Shown here piece by piece: positions 47,305 through 56,571 of a stretch of DNA of 61,919 nt. The notes below the pieces were generated by a model. The model saw only the letters and a program-made list of their open reading frames with translations. It had not been told where the DNA came from and ran no database searches. Source of the DNA: Sphingomonas populi (GTDB taxonomy: Bacteria; Pseudomonadota; Alphaproteobacteria; Sphingomonadales; Sphingomonadaceae); assembly GCF_004208535.1 (NCBI RefSeq), contig NZ_SGIS01000030.1:1-61919 (forward strand), in the 5' to 3' direction. Position 1 is the first letter of the stretch. The number at the start of each line of letters is the position of its first letter. Both the position numbers and the translations under genes were made by a program.

Positions 47305-48368
47305 CCGCACCGCTCCATCGCGGCCCGCGCCAGTTGCGCCAGCCTGGGGAAATTCGCTGCACGGTCCTTGGCATGGGCGGATGCCGCAGTGCCACGGATG
47401 ACGCGCCCGGCGATGCCGTGAAAGATCGCCGCGAGCCGGAAGATGTTGAACGCGATGTAGAATTCCCAGTCTGGAATCCCGCTGCGCCCGGTTCGGCGGC
47501 AATAGGCCGCGACATACGCCTGTTCGCTGGGAATATTCCCCGCAGCGAGATCAGCACCGGCGAGGCCGGCAACGATATCGGGCGGCATCTGGTACATCAT
47601 CGCATGATAGGCGAAGTCAGCCAGGGGATGCCCCAGTGTCGACAGCTCCCAGTCGAGCACCGCGATCACGCGCGGTTCGGTCGGGTGGAAGATCATATTG
47701 TCGCAGCGGAAATCGCCGTGGACGATCGTCGTCTTGTCGCCCGGCGGAATGTGCGCGGGCAGCCATTCCACCAGCGCATCCATATCCGCATTCCGCCCCG
47801 CGTCCGCATCCTCCAGATACTGGCGGGACCAGCGGCCGATCTGGCGGGCGAAATAATTCCCCGGCTTGCCGTAATCCTCCAGCCCGAGCGCGCGGTAATC
47901 GATCTGGTGCAACCGCGCGATCGTATCGTTCATCGCGTCGAAGAACGCGGGGCGTTCCTGCGCGGCCACGCCGGGGAAGCTCGCATCCCAGAAAATGCGT
48001 CCCTCCACCATCTCCATCACGTAGAATCCGCTGCCGATCACGCTGTCGTCTTCGCACAGGCCGTACACCGTCGGCACCGGGAAGCCGACGCTGCCGAGCG
48101 CCGTTAGGATACGCGCCTCGCGTTCCACCGCGTGAGCGCCTTTCAGCAACGGGCCGGGCGGTTTGCGGCGCAGCACATAGGATCGGCCGGGCGTCACCAG
48201 CTTGTAGGTCGGGTTGGATTGCCCGCCCTTGAATTGCTCGACGGCGACGGGGCCGTCGAACCCCGCAACATGCGCGCCCATCCAACGGATCAGCGCCGCT
48301 TCGTCGAACCGGTGCGCCTCGCGGATCGGCGTGGTGCCGACATTGGCGTCAGCCGCAGCGGCGCTCAT
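47301..48368 (-). CDS. Aminoglycoside-phosphotransferase-like kinase (ACAD10/11 N-terminal type)
   Basis: A 355-residue APH-fold phosphotransferase. The ATP-site lysine region is VEQFKGGQSNPTYKLVTPGR and the catalytic loop is VHGDFRCDNMIFHP with the metal loop VLDWELSTLGHPLADFAYH. In animals such a domain is fused to acyl-CoA dehydrogenase (ACAD10/11) for catabolism of 4-hydroxyacyl-CoAs; in bacteria it stands apart and phosphorylates 4-hydroxy intermediates. Several acyl-CoA dehydrogenases in the window could be its partner. It overlaps the genes on both sides by 4 bp (ATGA), so the three form one translational unit. Confidence 0.92.
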   Translation of the reverse strand: MSAAAADANVGTTPIREAHRFDEAALIRWMGAHVAGFDGPVAVEQFKGGQSNPTYKLVTPGRSYVLRRKPPGPLLKGAHAVEREARILTALGSVGFPVPTVYGLCEDDSVIGSGFYVMEMVEGRIFWDASFPGVAAQERPAFFDAMNDTIARLHQIDYRALGLEDYGKPGNYFARQIGRWSRQYLEDADAGRNADMDALVEWLPAHIPPGDKTTIVHGDFRCDNMIFHPTEPRVIAVLDWELSTLGHPLADFAYHAMMYQMPPDIVAGLAGADLAAGNIPSEQAYVAAYCRRTGRSGIPDWEFYIAFNIFRLAAIFHGIAGRVIRGTAASAHAKDRAANFPRLAQLARAAMERCG

Positions 48369-49126
48369 CTGGGCGCCATGCGGATCGCGCCGTCCAGCCG
48401 GATCGTTTCCCCGTTCAGCATCGGGTTGGCGATGATGCTTTCGACCAGGCGTGCATATTCCTCCGGTTTGCCGAGGCGGCTGGGGAATGGCACCTGCTGG
48501 CCGAGCGACTCTTGCGCCTCCTGCGGCAGCCCTGCGAGCATCGGCGTCCAGAAGATGCCCGGCGCGATCGTCATCACGCGAATGCCGTACCGGGCGAGTT
48601 CGCGCGCGACCGGCAAGGCCATGCTGGCCACCCCGCCCTTCGACGCGGCATAGGCCGCCTGCCCGATCTGCCCCTCGAACGCAGCGACGCTGGCGGTGTT
48701 GATGATGACGCCACGCTCTTCGCCGATCGCGTCTGCGTCATGGATGCGCGCGGCGAATTTCGACAGGACGTTGAACGTCCCGATCAGGTTGATCGTGACG
48801 ACCTTGGTGAAATCCGCGAGCGGGGCGGCCTCCCCGTCGCGGCCGATCACTTTTGCCGGCGGGGCGATCCCTGCGCAATTGACGAGAATGCGCGCCTTGC
48901 CGTGCGCGTGTTCCGCATCGGCGAGCCCCGCTGCGACGGACGCCTCGTCCGTCACGTCGACCTTGACGAAATGCCCGCCGATCGCCTCCGCATGGGCGCT
49001 GCCCACAGCGACATTCACGTCGAAGATCGTGACCTTGGCGCCGGCCCCGGCCAGCAGCGTGGCGGTCGCACCCCCAAGGCCGGACGCCCCGCCGGTCACG
49101 ATTGCCGCCATTCCCTTGATGTCCAT
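48365..49126 (-). CDS. SDR family protein, 3-hydroxyacyl-CoA dehydrogenase type II-like
   Basis: A 253-residue SDR: KGMAAIVTGGASGLGGATAT, ILVNCAGIAPPAK (replacing NNAG), NTASVAAFEGQIGQAAYAAS with YAASK and the end IRLDGAIRMAPR. The long insert between strands and the GGASGLGGAT start resemble type II 3-hydroxyacyl-CoA dehydrogenase (17-beta-HSD10). It probably oxidises the hydroxyacyl-CoA made by the enoyl-CoA hydratase two genes on. It starts the kinase/hydratase operon. Confidence 0.92.
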   Translation of the reverse strand: MDIKGMAAIVTGGASGLGGATATLLAGAGAKVTIFDVNVAVGSAHAEAIGGHFVKVDVTDEASVAAGLADAEHAHGKARILVNCAGIAPPAKVIGRDGEAAPLADFTKVVTINLIGTFNVLSKFAARIHDADAIGEERGVIINTASVAAFEGQIGQAAYAASKGGVASMALPVARELARYGIRVMTIAPGIFWTPMLAGLPQEAQESLGQQVPFPSRLGKPEEYARLVESIIANPMLNGETIRLDGAIRMAPR

Positions 49127-49251
49127 GCTGTCCTCTCTCGTCGCGATCGTGTTGATGCCGTTGCCCCCGCACCGGGGCTCGGCCGCAGTATCGTCACCTG
49201 TTCAGATGATCCCGCCCAAGCCGACCGGCTTCGCTGCGGCGGTAGTGCGCG

Positions 49252-50925
49252 TCACGTCACCGCCGCGATCGCCCGATCGGCGGGCGCGCCGGTGTTGCGC
49301 CCGGCGATGTGTTTGCCTGCGAGATATCCGAACACCATGCCGGGGCCGAGCGTTCCGCCGCCACCGCCATAGGTCATCCCCATCATGCTCGCCATCGCGT
49401 TGCCGGCGGCATACAGGCCGGGGATCGGCCGCATATCGAGATCGAGTACGCGTCCCAATGTATCCGTTTGCGCGCCGCCCTTGGTGCCGAGCGCGCCGCT
49501 TTTCACTTCCGCCGCATAATATGGGCCGCCGTCGATCCGGCCGAGCGTGGCTTCCTTGCGGCCCTTGTGCGCGGGATCGCCCCAATACAGATCGTAATAG
49601 CTGTCACCGCGCCCGAAATCCTCGTCCACGCCGCTGTCCACGCTGGCGTTCCAGCGCGCCACCGTAGCCTCCAGTGTATCGCCGGGAATGCCGAGCGCGC
49701 GCGCCAGATCGGCGAGGGTCGCGCCGCGTGCGATCCAGTCCGCCGGCGTCTTGCCGTGGCTGCCCGCCGTGCCGATCAACTGCGCGTCGAGGAAGCCCCA
49801 TCTGTCGTAAAAGGCCTGATTGAACACACACCAGCACGGCAGGTTGAGGTAGCTGCTGCTGTTCTGGTCGATCTCATGGAACGCGCTTCCGAAGGCATTG
49901 TAATTGGCGGCTTCGTTGCAGAACCTCTTCCCCTCGCGGTTGACCATGATGGTGCCCGGAAGCGTGCGCTCGCCCGTGAACAGCATCATGCCCTTCGCGT
50001 TGAGCGGTGCCTCGACGATCGGCATCCACCACGCCTCGCGCATCGACCCCATCATCGCGCCGACGCGCATCGCCATCTTCTGTCCGTCGCCGGTGTTGGT
50101 GTCGATCGACGCGGCATTTTGCAGCGGGCCGCGCAGATAGGCCTTTTTGAACGCCTCGTTGTGTTCGAAACCGCCGGTCGCCAACAGGACGTTCGCCGCG
50201 CGCAACACCTGCCCGTCGGCGAGCCGGACGCCGGCAATCGCCCCCTCTTCCATCACCAGATCGCTGCCGCCGGTGCCGAGCAGGAACGCCACGCCGCGAT
50301 CGAGGCAGCCCTTCAGCAGCCGCCCGACCAGCGCGTGGCCAAGCCCGCGCTCGTCATTGGCGGCGCGGCGCGCCGCTTCCTCGCGCGGCAGCGGATCGGG
50401 CACCGCCTGCGCCAACGATGTCTCGCCGACCGTGAAATAGATATTGGGCCAGTAATAGGGTGACGTCTCGACCTTGTCGCGCCACGCGCCCAGTTCGCCA
50501 TAGGGATAGACCGGGCACTCCAGCGTGCGCCCCCCGCGCGAGGCCGCGCCGGGCTGCTCGGGATGATAATCGGGGAAATGCGGAACCACGGAAAAGTGGA
50601 CCGGGGTGCGATCCTCCAGGAAGGCCACCATCTCCAGCCCGCCATCGATATACGCCTCGGCCATCGCGGGATCGATCAGGCCGTTCGACATGCTGGCCAG
50701 ATAGGTCAGCGCCTTTTCGCGGCTGTCTTCCTTGCCGAACGCCTTCATGTGCGGATTGCACGGTATCCAGATCTGCCCGCCCGACCATGCCGACGTGCCG
50801 CCAACCTTCTCGCCCTTTTCCACGACGAGGACGTGCGCGCCGTATTCGGCAGCAGTGAGCCCGGCGGTCAATCCGGCGGCGCCAGAGCCGAGCACGATCA
50901 GATCGTAGGAGTCGCCCGTCATCAT
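49252..50925 (-). CDS. FAD-dependent oxidoreductase, 3-ketosteroid-delta1-dehydrogenase-like
   Basis: A 557-residue flavoprotein of the fumarate reductase/ketosteroid dehydrogenase family. ATG 50925 (followed by a second ATG) has GGAGAGCG close upstream. The dinucleotide loop DLIVLGSGAAGLTAGLTAAE and VEKGEKVGGTSAWSGGQIW open the protein; the C-terminal PGLYAAGNAMASMMGMTYGG then GGGTLGPGMVFGYLAG match the FAD site of KstD-type enzymes, including a tyrosine at the place of the KstD catalytic residue. It would introduce a double bond next to a ring ketone. Substrate could be a steroid or another cyclic ketone. Confidence 0.9.
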   Translation of the reverse strand: MMTGDSYDLIVLGSGAAGLTAGLTAAEYGAHVLVVEKGEKVGGTSAWSGGQIWIPCNPHMKAFGKEDSREKALTYLASMSNGLIDPAMAEAYIDGGLEMVAFLEDRTPVHFSVVPHFPDYHPEQPGAASRGGRTLECPVYPYGELGAWRDKVETSPYYWPNIYFTVGETSLAQAVPDPLPREEAARRAANDERGLGHALVGRLLKGCLDRGVAFLLGTGGSDLVMEEGAIAGVRLADGQVLRAANVLLATGGFEHNEAFKKAYLRGPLQNAASIDTNTGDGQKMAMRVGAMMGSMREAWWMPIVEAPLNAKGMMLFTGERTLPGTIMVNREGKRFCNEAANYNAFGSAFHEIDQNSSSYLNLPCWCVFNQAFYDRWGFLDAQLIGTAGSHGKTPADWIARGATLADLARALGIPGDTLEATVARWNASVDSGVDEDFGRGDSYYDLYWGDPAHKGRKEATLGRIDGGPYYAAEVKSGALGTKGGAQTDTLGRVLDLDMRPIPGLYAAGNAMASMMGMTYGGGGGTLGPGMVFGYLAGKHIAGRNTGAPADRAIAAVT

Positions 50926-51626
50926 CGCTCTCCGCAAAGGGCCCGCCGTTCGTCGGCGGCGCAGTCCAGGCGCCAGCCTCGCCGATACGCACCCTAAGCG
51001 AGCGGAGAGGCAATGCGGACTGATCTTTGGGACAGGCGCGGATACACGGGCGAACCGTCGCAGAGATGCTGGTGATCATCGTACGCTCCTTGGTTGAAAG
51101 GCGTCGCGATAATCCGCCTATGCAGCAGCAGGCTCAACCAAAGCGCAGATATCCGTGGGTCAACGGCACTTCAAATCTGGGCACCCATCCGGCGCCAGCG
51201 GGTTCGTACATGTCCCACGAGCTTCCGGCGACAGGCGACCAGAGCCGTGCCCGACCAATCCACGTTGTTCTAAATTAAGCGGGTGCAAGTCCGTTACTGA
51301 CATAAGCAGACGCAGGCGTCAAAACGCCGCAGTTCTGATAATTCAGTGCTATATGACCTTTCCGCTGTCATCATGCGAACGGGCGCGTCGCGGTAATGCC
51401 AGTCGCGTCCGGTTTCTCGATGATCGAGCATTCCCATGCACCCGGAGCCTCACGTCTCCGCCTCTGGTGTCGATCGCTAACGCGGGCTTGAGGGCCGGCG
51501 CAGAAGTGCATTGAAGGTTTCGGCCCGACTTTATACCAGCACCGGCTTGGTTACTTCAATCGCCTCGCGCTCGGCACCCGCGCCCGGCAGCACGGATACG
51601 GTAGATCCTCAGGGTTTTGAATCGCA
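50926..51626. other. About 700 bp without a recognisable gene
   Basis: No frame in either direction has both a start and a recognisable family. The stretch holds CTTTGGGACAG at 51025-51035, a match to a site upstream of the SnoaL-like gene at 43436, and GGCGT-CAAA-ACGCC, a small hairpin near 51316. The A+T-richer part after 51270 and the change from catabolic genes to housekeeping rlmJ suggest a boundary of the accessory region. Nothing else is supported. Confidence 0.6.
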
Positions 51627-52457
51627 ATGAATTATCGCCATTCCTTCCATGCTGGCAATAGCGCCGATGTCGTGAAGCACAGCCTATTGATCGCCCTCGT
51701 GCGGGCCTTGCAGCAAAAACCGGGCGCGCTGACCCTGATCGACACCCATGCCGGCTGCGGGCTGTACGACCTTGACGGCGAGGACGCCCAACGCACCGGC
51801 GAGTCCATGCAGGGCGTGCTGCGGGCCTTTGTCGACCCGAACCCCTTGCTGAACGACTACCGCGCCGCCGTACAGGCGGTGAATGTCGGGGCCGAGCCAC
51901 ACGTCTACCCCGGGTCGCCGCGAATTCTGGCGCAGCTTCTTCGCCCGCAGGATTTCCTGATCCTGAACGAAAAGCACCCCGATGACGCCTATACCTTGCG
52001 CGGCGTGATGCGCGACACATCCGCTGCCGTGCATGAGCGCGACGCCTACGAGCTTTGGCTGGCGTTGCTGCCGACCCGAACCGCGCGGGGCGTGGTGGTG
52101 GTCGACCCGCCGTACGAGCAACCGGACGAACGCGCACGTATCACAGCCACCCTCGCCGCCGCTTACCGCAAATGGGCGCATGGCGTGACGGTGATCTGGT
52201 ATCCGCTGAAAGACCGCGCCACGCATTGGCGGTGGAAGGAGCAGTTACGCAAGCTCGGCATCCCGAAATTTCTGACGGTGGAGCATTGGTTGTACGATGA
52301 CGATCAGCCCGACATCTATAACGGCGCGGGCCTTTATATCTTCAACCCGCCCTACGCCTTCACGCAGGCGCTGCCGCCTCTGCTGGAAGCGCTGCGCGCC
52401 GTGCTGGCGCCGGAGGGGCATAAAGGCGAGATTACAGCCGATTGGTTGGGCAATTAA
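51627..52457 (+). CDS. rlmJ: 23S rRNA (adenine(2030)-N6)-methyltransferase RlmJ
   Basis: Methylates A2030 of 23S rRNA using SAM. The 276-residue protein starts MNYRHSFHAGNSADVVKHSL, the family's signature, then LTLIDTHAGCGLYDLDGEDA (SAM loop), and the catalytic VVVVDPPYEQPDERARI (DPPY). The C-terminal KFLTVEHWLYDDDQPDIYNG and GLYIFNPPYAF also match. ATG 51627 has only a weak AGGG upstream. A stand-alone housekeeping gene, unrelated to the catabolic genes. Confidence 0.95.
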   Translation: MNYRHSFHAGNSADVVKHSLLIALVRALQQKPGALTLIDTHAGCGLYDLDGEDAQRTGESMQGVLRAFVDPNPLLNDYRAAVQAVNVGAEPHVYPGSPRILAQLLRPQDFLILNEKHPDDAYTLRGVMRDTSAAVHERDAYELWLALLPTRTARGVVVVDPPYEQPDERARITATLAAAYRKWAHGVTVIWYPLKDRATHWRWKEQLRKLGIPKFLTVEHWLYDDDQPDIYNGAGLYIFNPPYAFTQALPPLLEALRAVLAPEGHKGEITADWLGN

Positions 52458-52637
52458 CAGCCAGATGCCGAAGTGGTGATGTGGGGTTTGGATTGGTCAG
52501 GCTGCCCCGGATGTGAAGGCGAGCAGCATGGCGCCGGTTTGGCCATCTCCCCCGTCCGATGAACAGGCAGGCGTCGCGATAGTGACGAACGCAGCCCTGA
52601 TCCATCCGATCCGGGGCTTGTGCTTTGGCACGGCCTC

Positions 52638-53306
52638 TCAACGTCGACCCGGCGCAGGCTCGATTGGTAGCCGTGCAAGCTCTGCGAGCCGCGGTCGCGC
52701 ATCCTGAACCTCGACGATCACGCCGCGATGGCCGGCATGTTGGGCCAGAATCGCGGTTCGAATCGGCATGCAGCCCGGATTGATCGACGGCAAAGGCGCG
52801 GCTGCCGCCCCGGGTGTGCCGCTTTGCTCGATCGCGGCGGACAGCAGCATGGCACCGCCTGCGCAAAGATCGGCCTTCGCCTTGGATGTGCCCGGCCGTA
52901 GCCATGTCAGGCCGCCGGCAGGATTTACGCCCGTCGGTTTGCCATATCGGGCAACAAGCGCCGCTCGCGTATCCTCGATCGGGAGTGGAGTGTCGGTGAA
53001 ATCATACGAGGCGCGGAGCTTCCATACCGTTCCGGCAGCGGTGAAATCGACCGTGAGAGTGTGCAGGCCGCATTCAAGAACAAGCAGCTTGGGATCATCG
53101 GACGGAGACGTGGTACAGCGGCTCCCCAGGATTGCCGCTGCCGGCGTATGGGCCAGCAACGCGGCCCGGTTCATGCCAATGCGAGCACCGAAGAAATCGA
53201 CCGTGGCGATGAGCCGCGTCGAGGGTGGCACCTGCGCCAGCGCCGGGGCACTGGAAGCAACAACAGCGATCAGGAACCCGGCAACGATCTTTGATCCGTT
53301 CATCAT
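52638..53306 (-). CDS. Secreted or periplasmic protein of unknown function
   Basis: A protein of 222 residues with a clear signal peptide (MMNGSKIVAGFLIAVVASSA, cleavage expected after PALAQ); ATG 53303 one codon on is an equal start. The mature part carries two or three short conserved-looking blocks (FFGARIGMNRAALLAHTP, LRASYDFTDTPLPIEDTRA, AALVARYGKPTGVNP) and cysteine pairs (CTTS, ECGL, LCAGG, PGCM), suggesting a disulfide-stabilised extracytoplasmic protein. No family is recognised. It follows the amidohydrolase gene on the same strand by 103 bp. Confidence 0.7.
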   Translation of the reverse strand: MMNGSKIVAGFLIAVVASSAPALAQVPPSTRLIATVDFFGARIGMNRAALLAHTPAAAILGSRCTTSPSDDPKLLVLECGLHTLTVDFTAAGTVWKLRASYDFTDTPLPIEDTRAALVARYGKPTGVNPAGGLTWLRPGTSKAKADLCAGGAMLLSAAIEQSGTPGAAAAPLPSINPGCMPIRTAILAQHAGHRGVIVEVQDARPRLAELARLPIEPAPGRR

Positions 53307-53408
53307 ACAGGTCGAACCAAATAGCTACATGCATGTTCCGGCGCGCTCACGGCGCCCCGGCCCGACGGCTGTCCCGCAGGCAGCGTCATCAAGGCCTCCG
53401 TCCATCAT

Positions 53409-56400
53409 TCAGGCGTTGAGCTGAGGATGCCAGTGATCCGCACAGCAGGAAGCGCGGCCGGTTTCGACATACGCAGCCGTTTCCCAATACTGGTGCGAAT
53501 GCCCGTCGCGTGCCGGAAGTTCGTGATTGCGCACGGTAGAATGTGCTGGCGCGGCAAACGGCGCCATCAGCGATTCGGGCGTATGGATATAGCCATTGGC
53601 GATCACCTTGCGGACCTCGGCGGCATCCTCGATCCGTCCGAGTGGATCGCCATCGACGAGGATCATATCCGCGAGCATTCCGGGAGCGATGCGGCCGAGC
53701 GGCTCGTTGAGGAACGCCCCGGCGTTGCTCGTCGCGGTCTTCAGCGCATCGACGGGTGCGATCCCGAACTTCACCATGCCGCGCAGGTTCAGATGCAGAC
53801 TGATCGCGACCAGATCGATCGGCGCGTCGGTGCCCGAGATCACCTTGCCACCCAGCGCCATCGTCTGCTGGATTTGCGCGACCTGACGGCGAAGCGAGGT
53901 TAGGAATGTGTCCCGATCGCCATCCCGCATTGCCGCGACACGCTGCATCAGCTTGGCATATTCCCAGGGCGGGAACAGCGTCTTGATACGACGGTCGCGC
54001 GCGAGGCCATCGTCCTCACCGAGCAACACGCTCGCCACGAACAGCGTCGGCGTGCGGCCGGCGTGCGCGGCGGCGAACAGGCCGTTGACGTCCTGATAGC
54101 CGCCGCCGCCGCTGGTGATGGTGCGCGAATAGCCGTAGCGGTTGGTCGCGCCGAGATGCTCCATGCAATCCATGCCGCTGAGCAAGGCCGGATAGTGATA
54201 ATGAGAACTCAGGTGCATGCCCATCGCATGCGCCTGTTCGATGACCTCCTTCTGGATGTCGTGGCGCATGCGGACATAGGTTTTCACCATGTCGTAATCG
54301 AGTGCCTTGGCGCGCGCCATTTCCAACGCCATCTGACCGGGCTCGGTGACCGGCCGCATGAAATTGTAGTAGATACGGGAGCCATCCACAGCCTCGCCGG
54401 TGGCGAAGTGGCGCGCGGCGATGCGTTTGCCGCTCTGGATCGCCTCGCGGTCCTCCACCATATGATAGGCAGGCGCCCCCGGGCTCCGCGTCGCGGTAAC
54501 GCCCATTGCCAGCCAGATCCGGCCCATGCGATCGCCGTAATTATAGCCCTGCATCTGCCGGTGCGTGTGCATGTCGACAAGGCCGGGCATGAGCGTGAGC
54601 GCGCCCGCATCCTCGATCTTCGCGTTGGCGTCGCTTGCGCTACCCGCCCCGGTTATCGCGACGATCCGATTGCCATCGATCACGATGTCGGCCGGTCCGG
54701 CATAACCGGCGCTGGTGCCGTCCCAATGGTGCGCGGTGCGCAGGATCGTGCGGTCCTTGGGCTTGGCGTTGGCCCAAGCGAGCCGGCACGGCACGATGAC
54801 GGGCGTGCCTCCAGTCGCCGGCACGATCTGCAATCTGCCGTTGCTCAGATACAGCAGATGCCGTGAATCGCCGCTCCAGCTCGGCGCGTCGGTAACGTCG
54901 CTGGAAATGCGCTTCGGTGCGCCCACGAAGCTGCCGTTCGGATTGACCGCGACCGTCCATAAGGTGCTGGCGAAGACATAAGCCAGCGTCTTGCCGTCCG
55001 GCGACCACACCGGGCCGTCGAGGCCACGTACGCCCAGCGACTTGCCCGGTGCGATCGCCGTGTACGTGCCCTTGCCGGTCGCGACATCGACGGTGAGAAT
55101 CTCGGAATGGCCTTCGCGGTATCGCGCGCTGACCGGCTTGAAGGCGGCATAGGCGATCGTCTTGCCATCCGGCCCGAAACTCGGCCGGCCCGGTTCCCAC
55201 AAAGCACCGAACACCTTGCGCACCGCACCGCTCGCTACATCGACCGTATGAAGCGCGCCGTCCTGATCGAGGAACGCGATCGTCTTGCCGTCCTGCGACC
55301 AGCTCGGCGAAACCGCGCCCTGATCGGGAAGGTTGGTGAGTTGCCGCTCCACGCCGCGCGCCATGTCGCGCAGCCAGATGTCGAGCGTGCCGCCGCGATC
55401 GCAGGCATAGGCCAGCCACATACCGTCCGGCGACCAAGCGGGATCGACCTTGTACCAGCGATCGGCGACGAGCGGCTTCGGCACCCCCCCGATCGTCAGC
55501 AGGTACAGGTCGTTAAGCGCGCCGAACACGATCTGCCGCCCATCCGGCGACAGTTGCGGCCCAACGATACCGACGACCGGCTTGGGCTTGACGCTGTAGA
55601 AATCCCGCGTCTTCTTGACGTAGCGCGGCGTCGAGACCGGAACCGCGCATTTGATCGCGACCACACTCTTGTCGCCAGCCGACCAGCGCCGGATCTTGCC
55701 GCCCGACCCGTAGAGGAAGTCCGCGCCAATCCAGGCGGGGCGAAACGGGTAGAGATCCTCGCCGACGATTACGTCCTTGCCCTCGACGACGAGCGTCGCG
55801 CCCTTGCCGTCGATGCGGGTGAAGGCGAGCCTGCCATCGGGCGCAAAGCTCGGCGCGTGCAGTTCGGAGGCGTGGAAGCGATCGGTCGAGACCGGCACCG
55901 ACGCGACCATTTGCGCCGCGCCGCCGCCTATGTCCGCCATCATCAGCCGGGTGGCATCGGCGACATACGCGAGCCGCTTGCCATCGGGCGACCAGCAGGG
56001 TTCCGAATCCTGCGATTTTCCAGTTGAGAACGGCGTTACCGTACCGCTCGCCACGTCGAGCAGGTAGATAGCGTAGCGGCCACCGGCACGGTCGCTTGAG
56101 AAGGCGATGGTCTTCCCATCGGGGGACCAGCGCGGTTCGCGATCGTCGCAACTGCCATCGGTATGCTGGACGAGCGCGCCGCCGGTGCCGGGTACGGTCC
56201 AGATGTGAAAATTGCCGGTGCGATAGGACTGGAATGCGATGCGCTTGCCATCGGGTGACCAGTCAGGCTGACCGAGATCGTCATAGGCGCCGGTCAGCTT
56301 GGTCGGGACGCCGCCCGCGGCCGGCACGGTCCACAGGATGCCAAGCAGATCGAAAGCGACATGCCCACCGTCCGGCGACATGGTGAGCGCGACGTTGGTC

Positions 56401-56555
56401 ACGTCCTCGACGATCACCGTCTTCGCAGCCGGCGGTGCAGCCCTGCCTGCGCCGCCTGCACCGCTTGCGGCGGCACTCGCGATCAGCGCGCCGGCGCTGC
56501 CAGCCGCCAGTGTTTCGCGGCGCGTCAGTCCATTGCGCGAATGCCGATCCGTCAT
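53409..56555 (-). CDS. Secreted beta-propeller/amidohydrolase fusion (TolB-like PD40 repeats plus metal hydrolase)
   Basis: A 1048-residue protein: Tat-type signal (RNGLTRRETLAAGSAGALI), then about 600 residues of TolB/PD40-type blades (repeated SPDGKRIAF-like blocks, such as WSPDGKTIAFSSDRAGGRY and QLSPDGRQIVFGALNDLY) forming one or two beta-propellers, then an amidohydrolase domain beginning near residue 660 (PGLVDMHTHRQMQGYNYG with the HxH metal ligands) and ending VLVDGDPLGRIEDAAEVRKV-like. Such periplasmic enzymes hydrolyse cyclic amides, imides or peptides. It is 16 bp downstream of the STN-type TonB receptor in the FecI-FecR operon, so it probably cleaves the compound that receptor imports. 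Confidence 0.9.
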   Translation of the reverse strand: MTDRHSRNGLTRRETLAAGSAGALIASAAASGAGGAGRAAPPAAKTVIVEDVTNVALTMSPDGGHVAFDLLGILWTVPAAGGVPTKLTGAYDDLGQPDWSPDGKRIAFQSYRTGNFHIWTVPGTGGALVQHTDGSCDDREPRWSPDGKTIAFSSDRAGGRYAIYLLDVASGTVTPFSTGKSQDSEPCWSPDGKRLAYVADATRLMMADIGGGAAQMVASVPVSTDRFHASELHAPSFAPDGRLAFTRIDGKGATLVVEGKDVIVGEDLYPFRPAWIGADFLYGSGGKIRRWSAGDKSVVAIKCAVPVSTPRYVKKTRDFYSVKPKPVVGIVGPQLSPDGRQIVFGALNDLYLLTIGGVPKPLVADRWYKVDPAWSPDGMWLAYACDRGGTLDIWLRDMARGVERQLTNLPDQGAVSPSWSQDGKTIAFLDQDGALHTVDVASGAVRKVFGALWEPGRPSFGPDGKTIAYAAFKPVSARYREGHSEILTVDVATGKGTYTAIAPGKSLGVRGLDGPVWSPDGKTLAYVFASTLWTVAVNPNGSFVGAPKRISSDVTDAPSWSGDSRHLLYLSNGRLQIVPATGGTPVIVPCRLAWANAKPKDRTILRTAHHWDGTSAGYAGPADIVIDGNRIVAITGAGSASDANAKIEDAGALTLMPGLVDMHTHRQMQGYNYGDRMGRIWLAMGVTATRSPGAPAYHMVEDREAIQSGKRIAARHFATGEAVDGSRIYYNFMRPVTEPGQMALEMARAKALDYDMVKTYVRMRHDIQKEVIEQAHAMGMHLSSHYHYPALLSGMDCMEHLGATNRYGYSRTITSGGGGYQDVNGLFAAAHAGRTPTLFVASVLLGEDDGLARDRRIKTLFPPWEYAKLMQRVAAMRDGDRDTFLTSLRRQVAQIQQTMALGGKVISGTDAPIDLVAISLHLNLRGMVKFGIAPVDALKTATSNAGAFLNEPLGRIAPGMLADMILVDGDPLGRIEDAAEVRKVIANGYIHTPESLMAPFAAPAHSTVRNHELPARDGHSHQYWETAAYVETGRASCCADHWHPQLNA

Positions 56556-56571
56556 GTTCTTACTCCGCGCG

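Noticed and set aside
51270..51340. Group II intron or other ribozyme (GGTGCAAGTCC-like string)
   Set aside because: Only a short resemblance; no domain V hairpin or reverse transcriptase gene is seen nearby.
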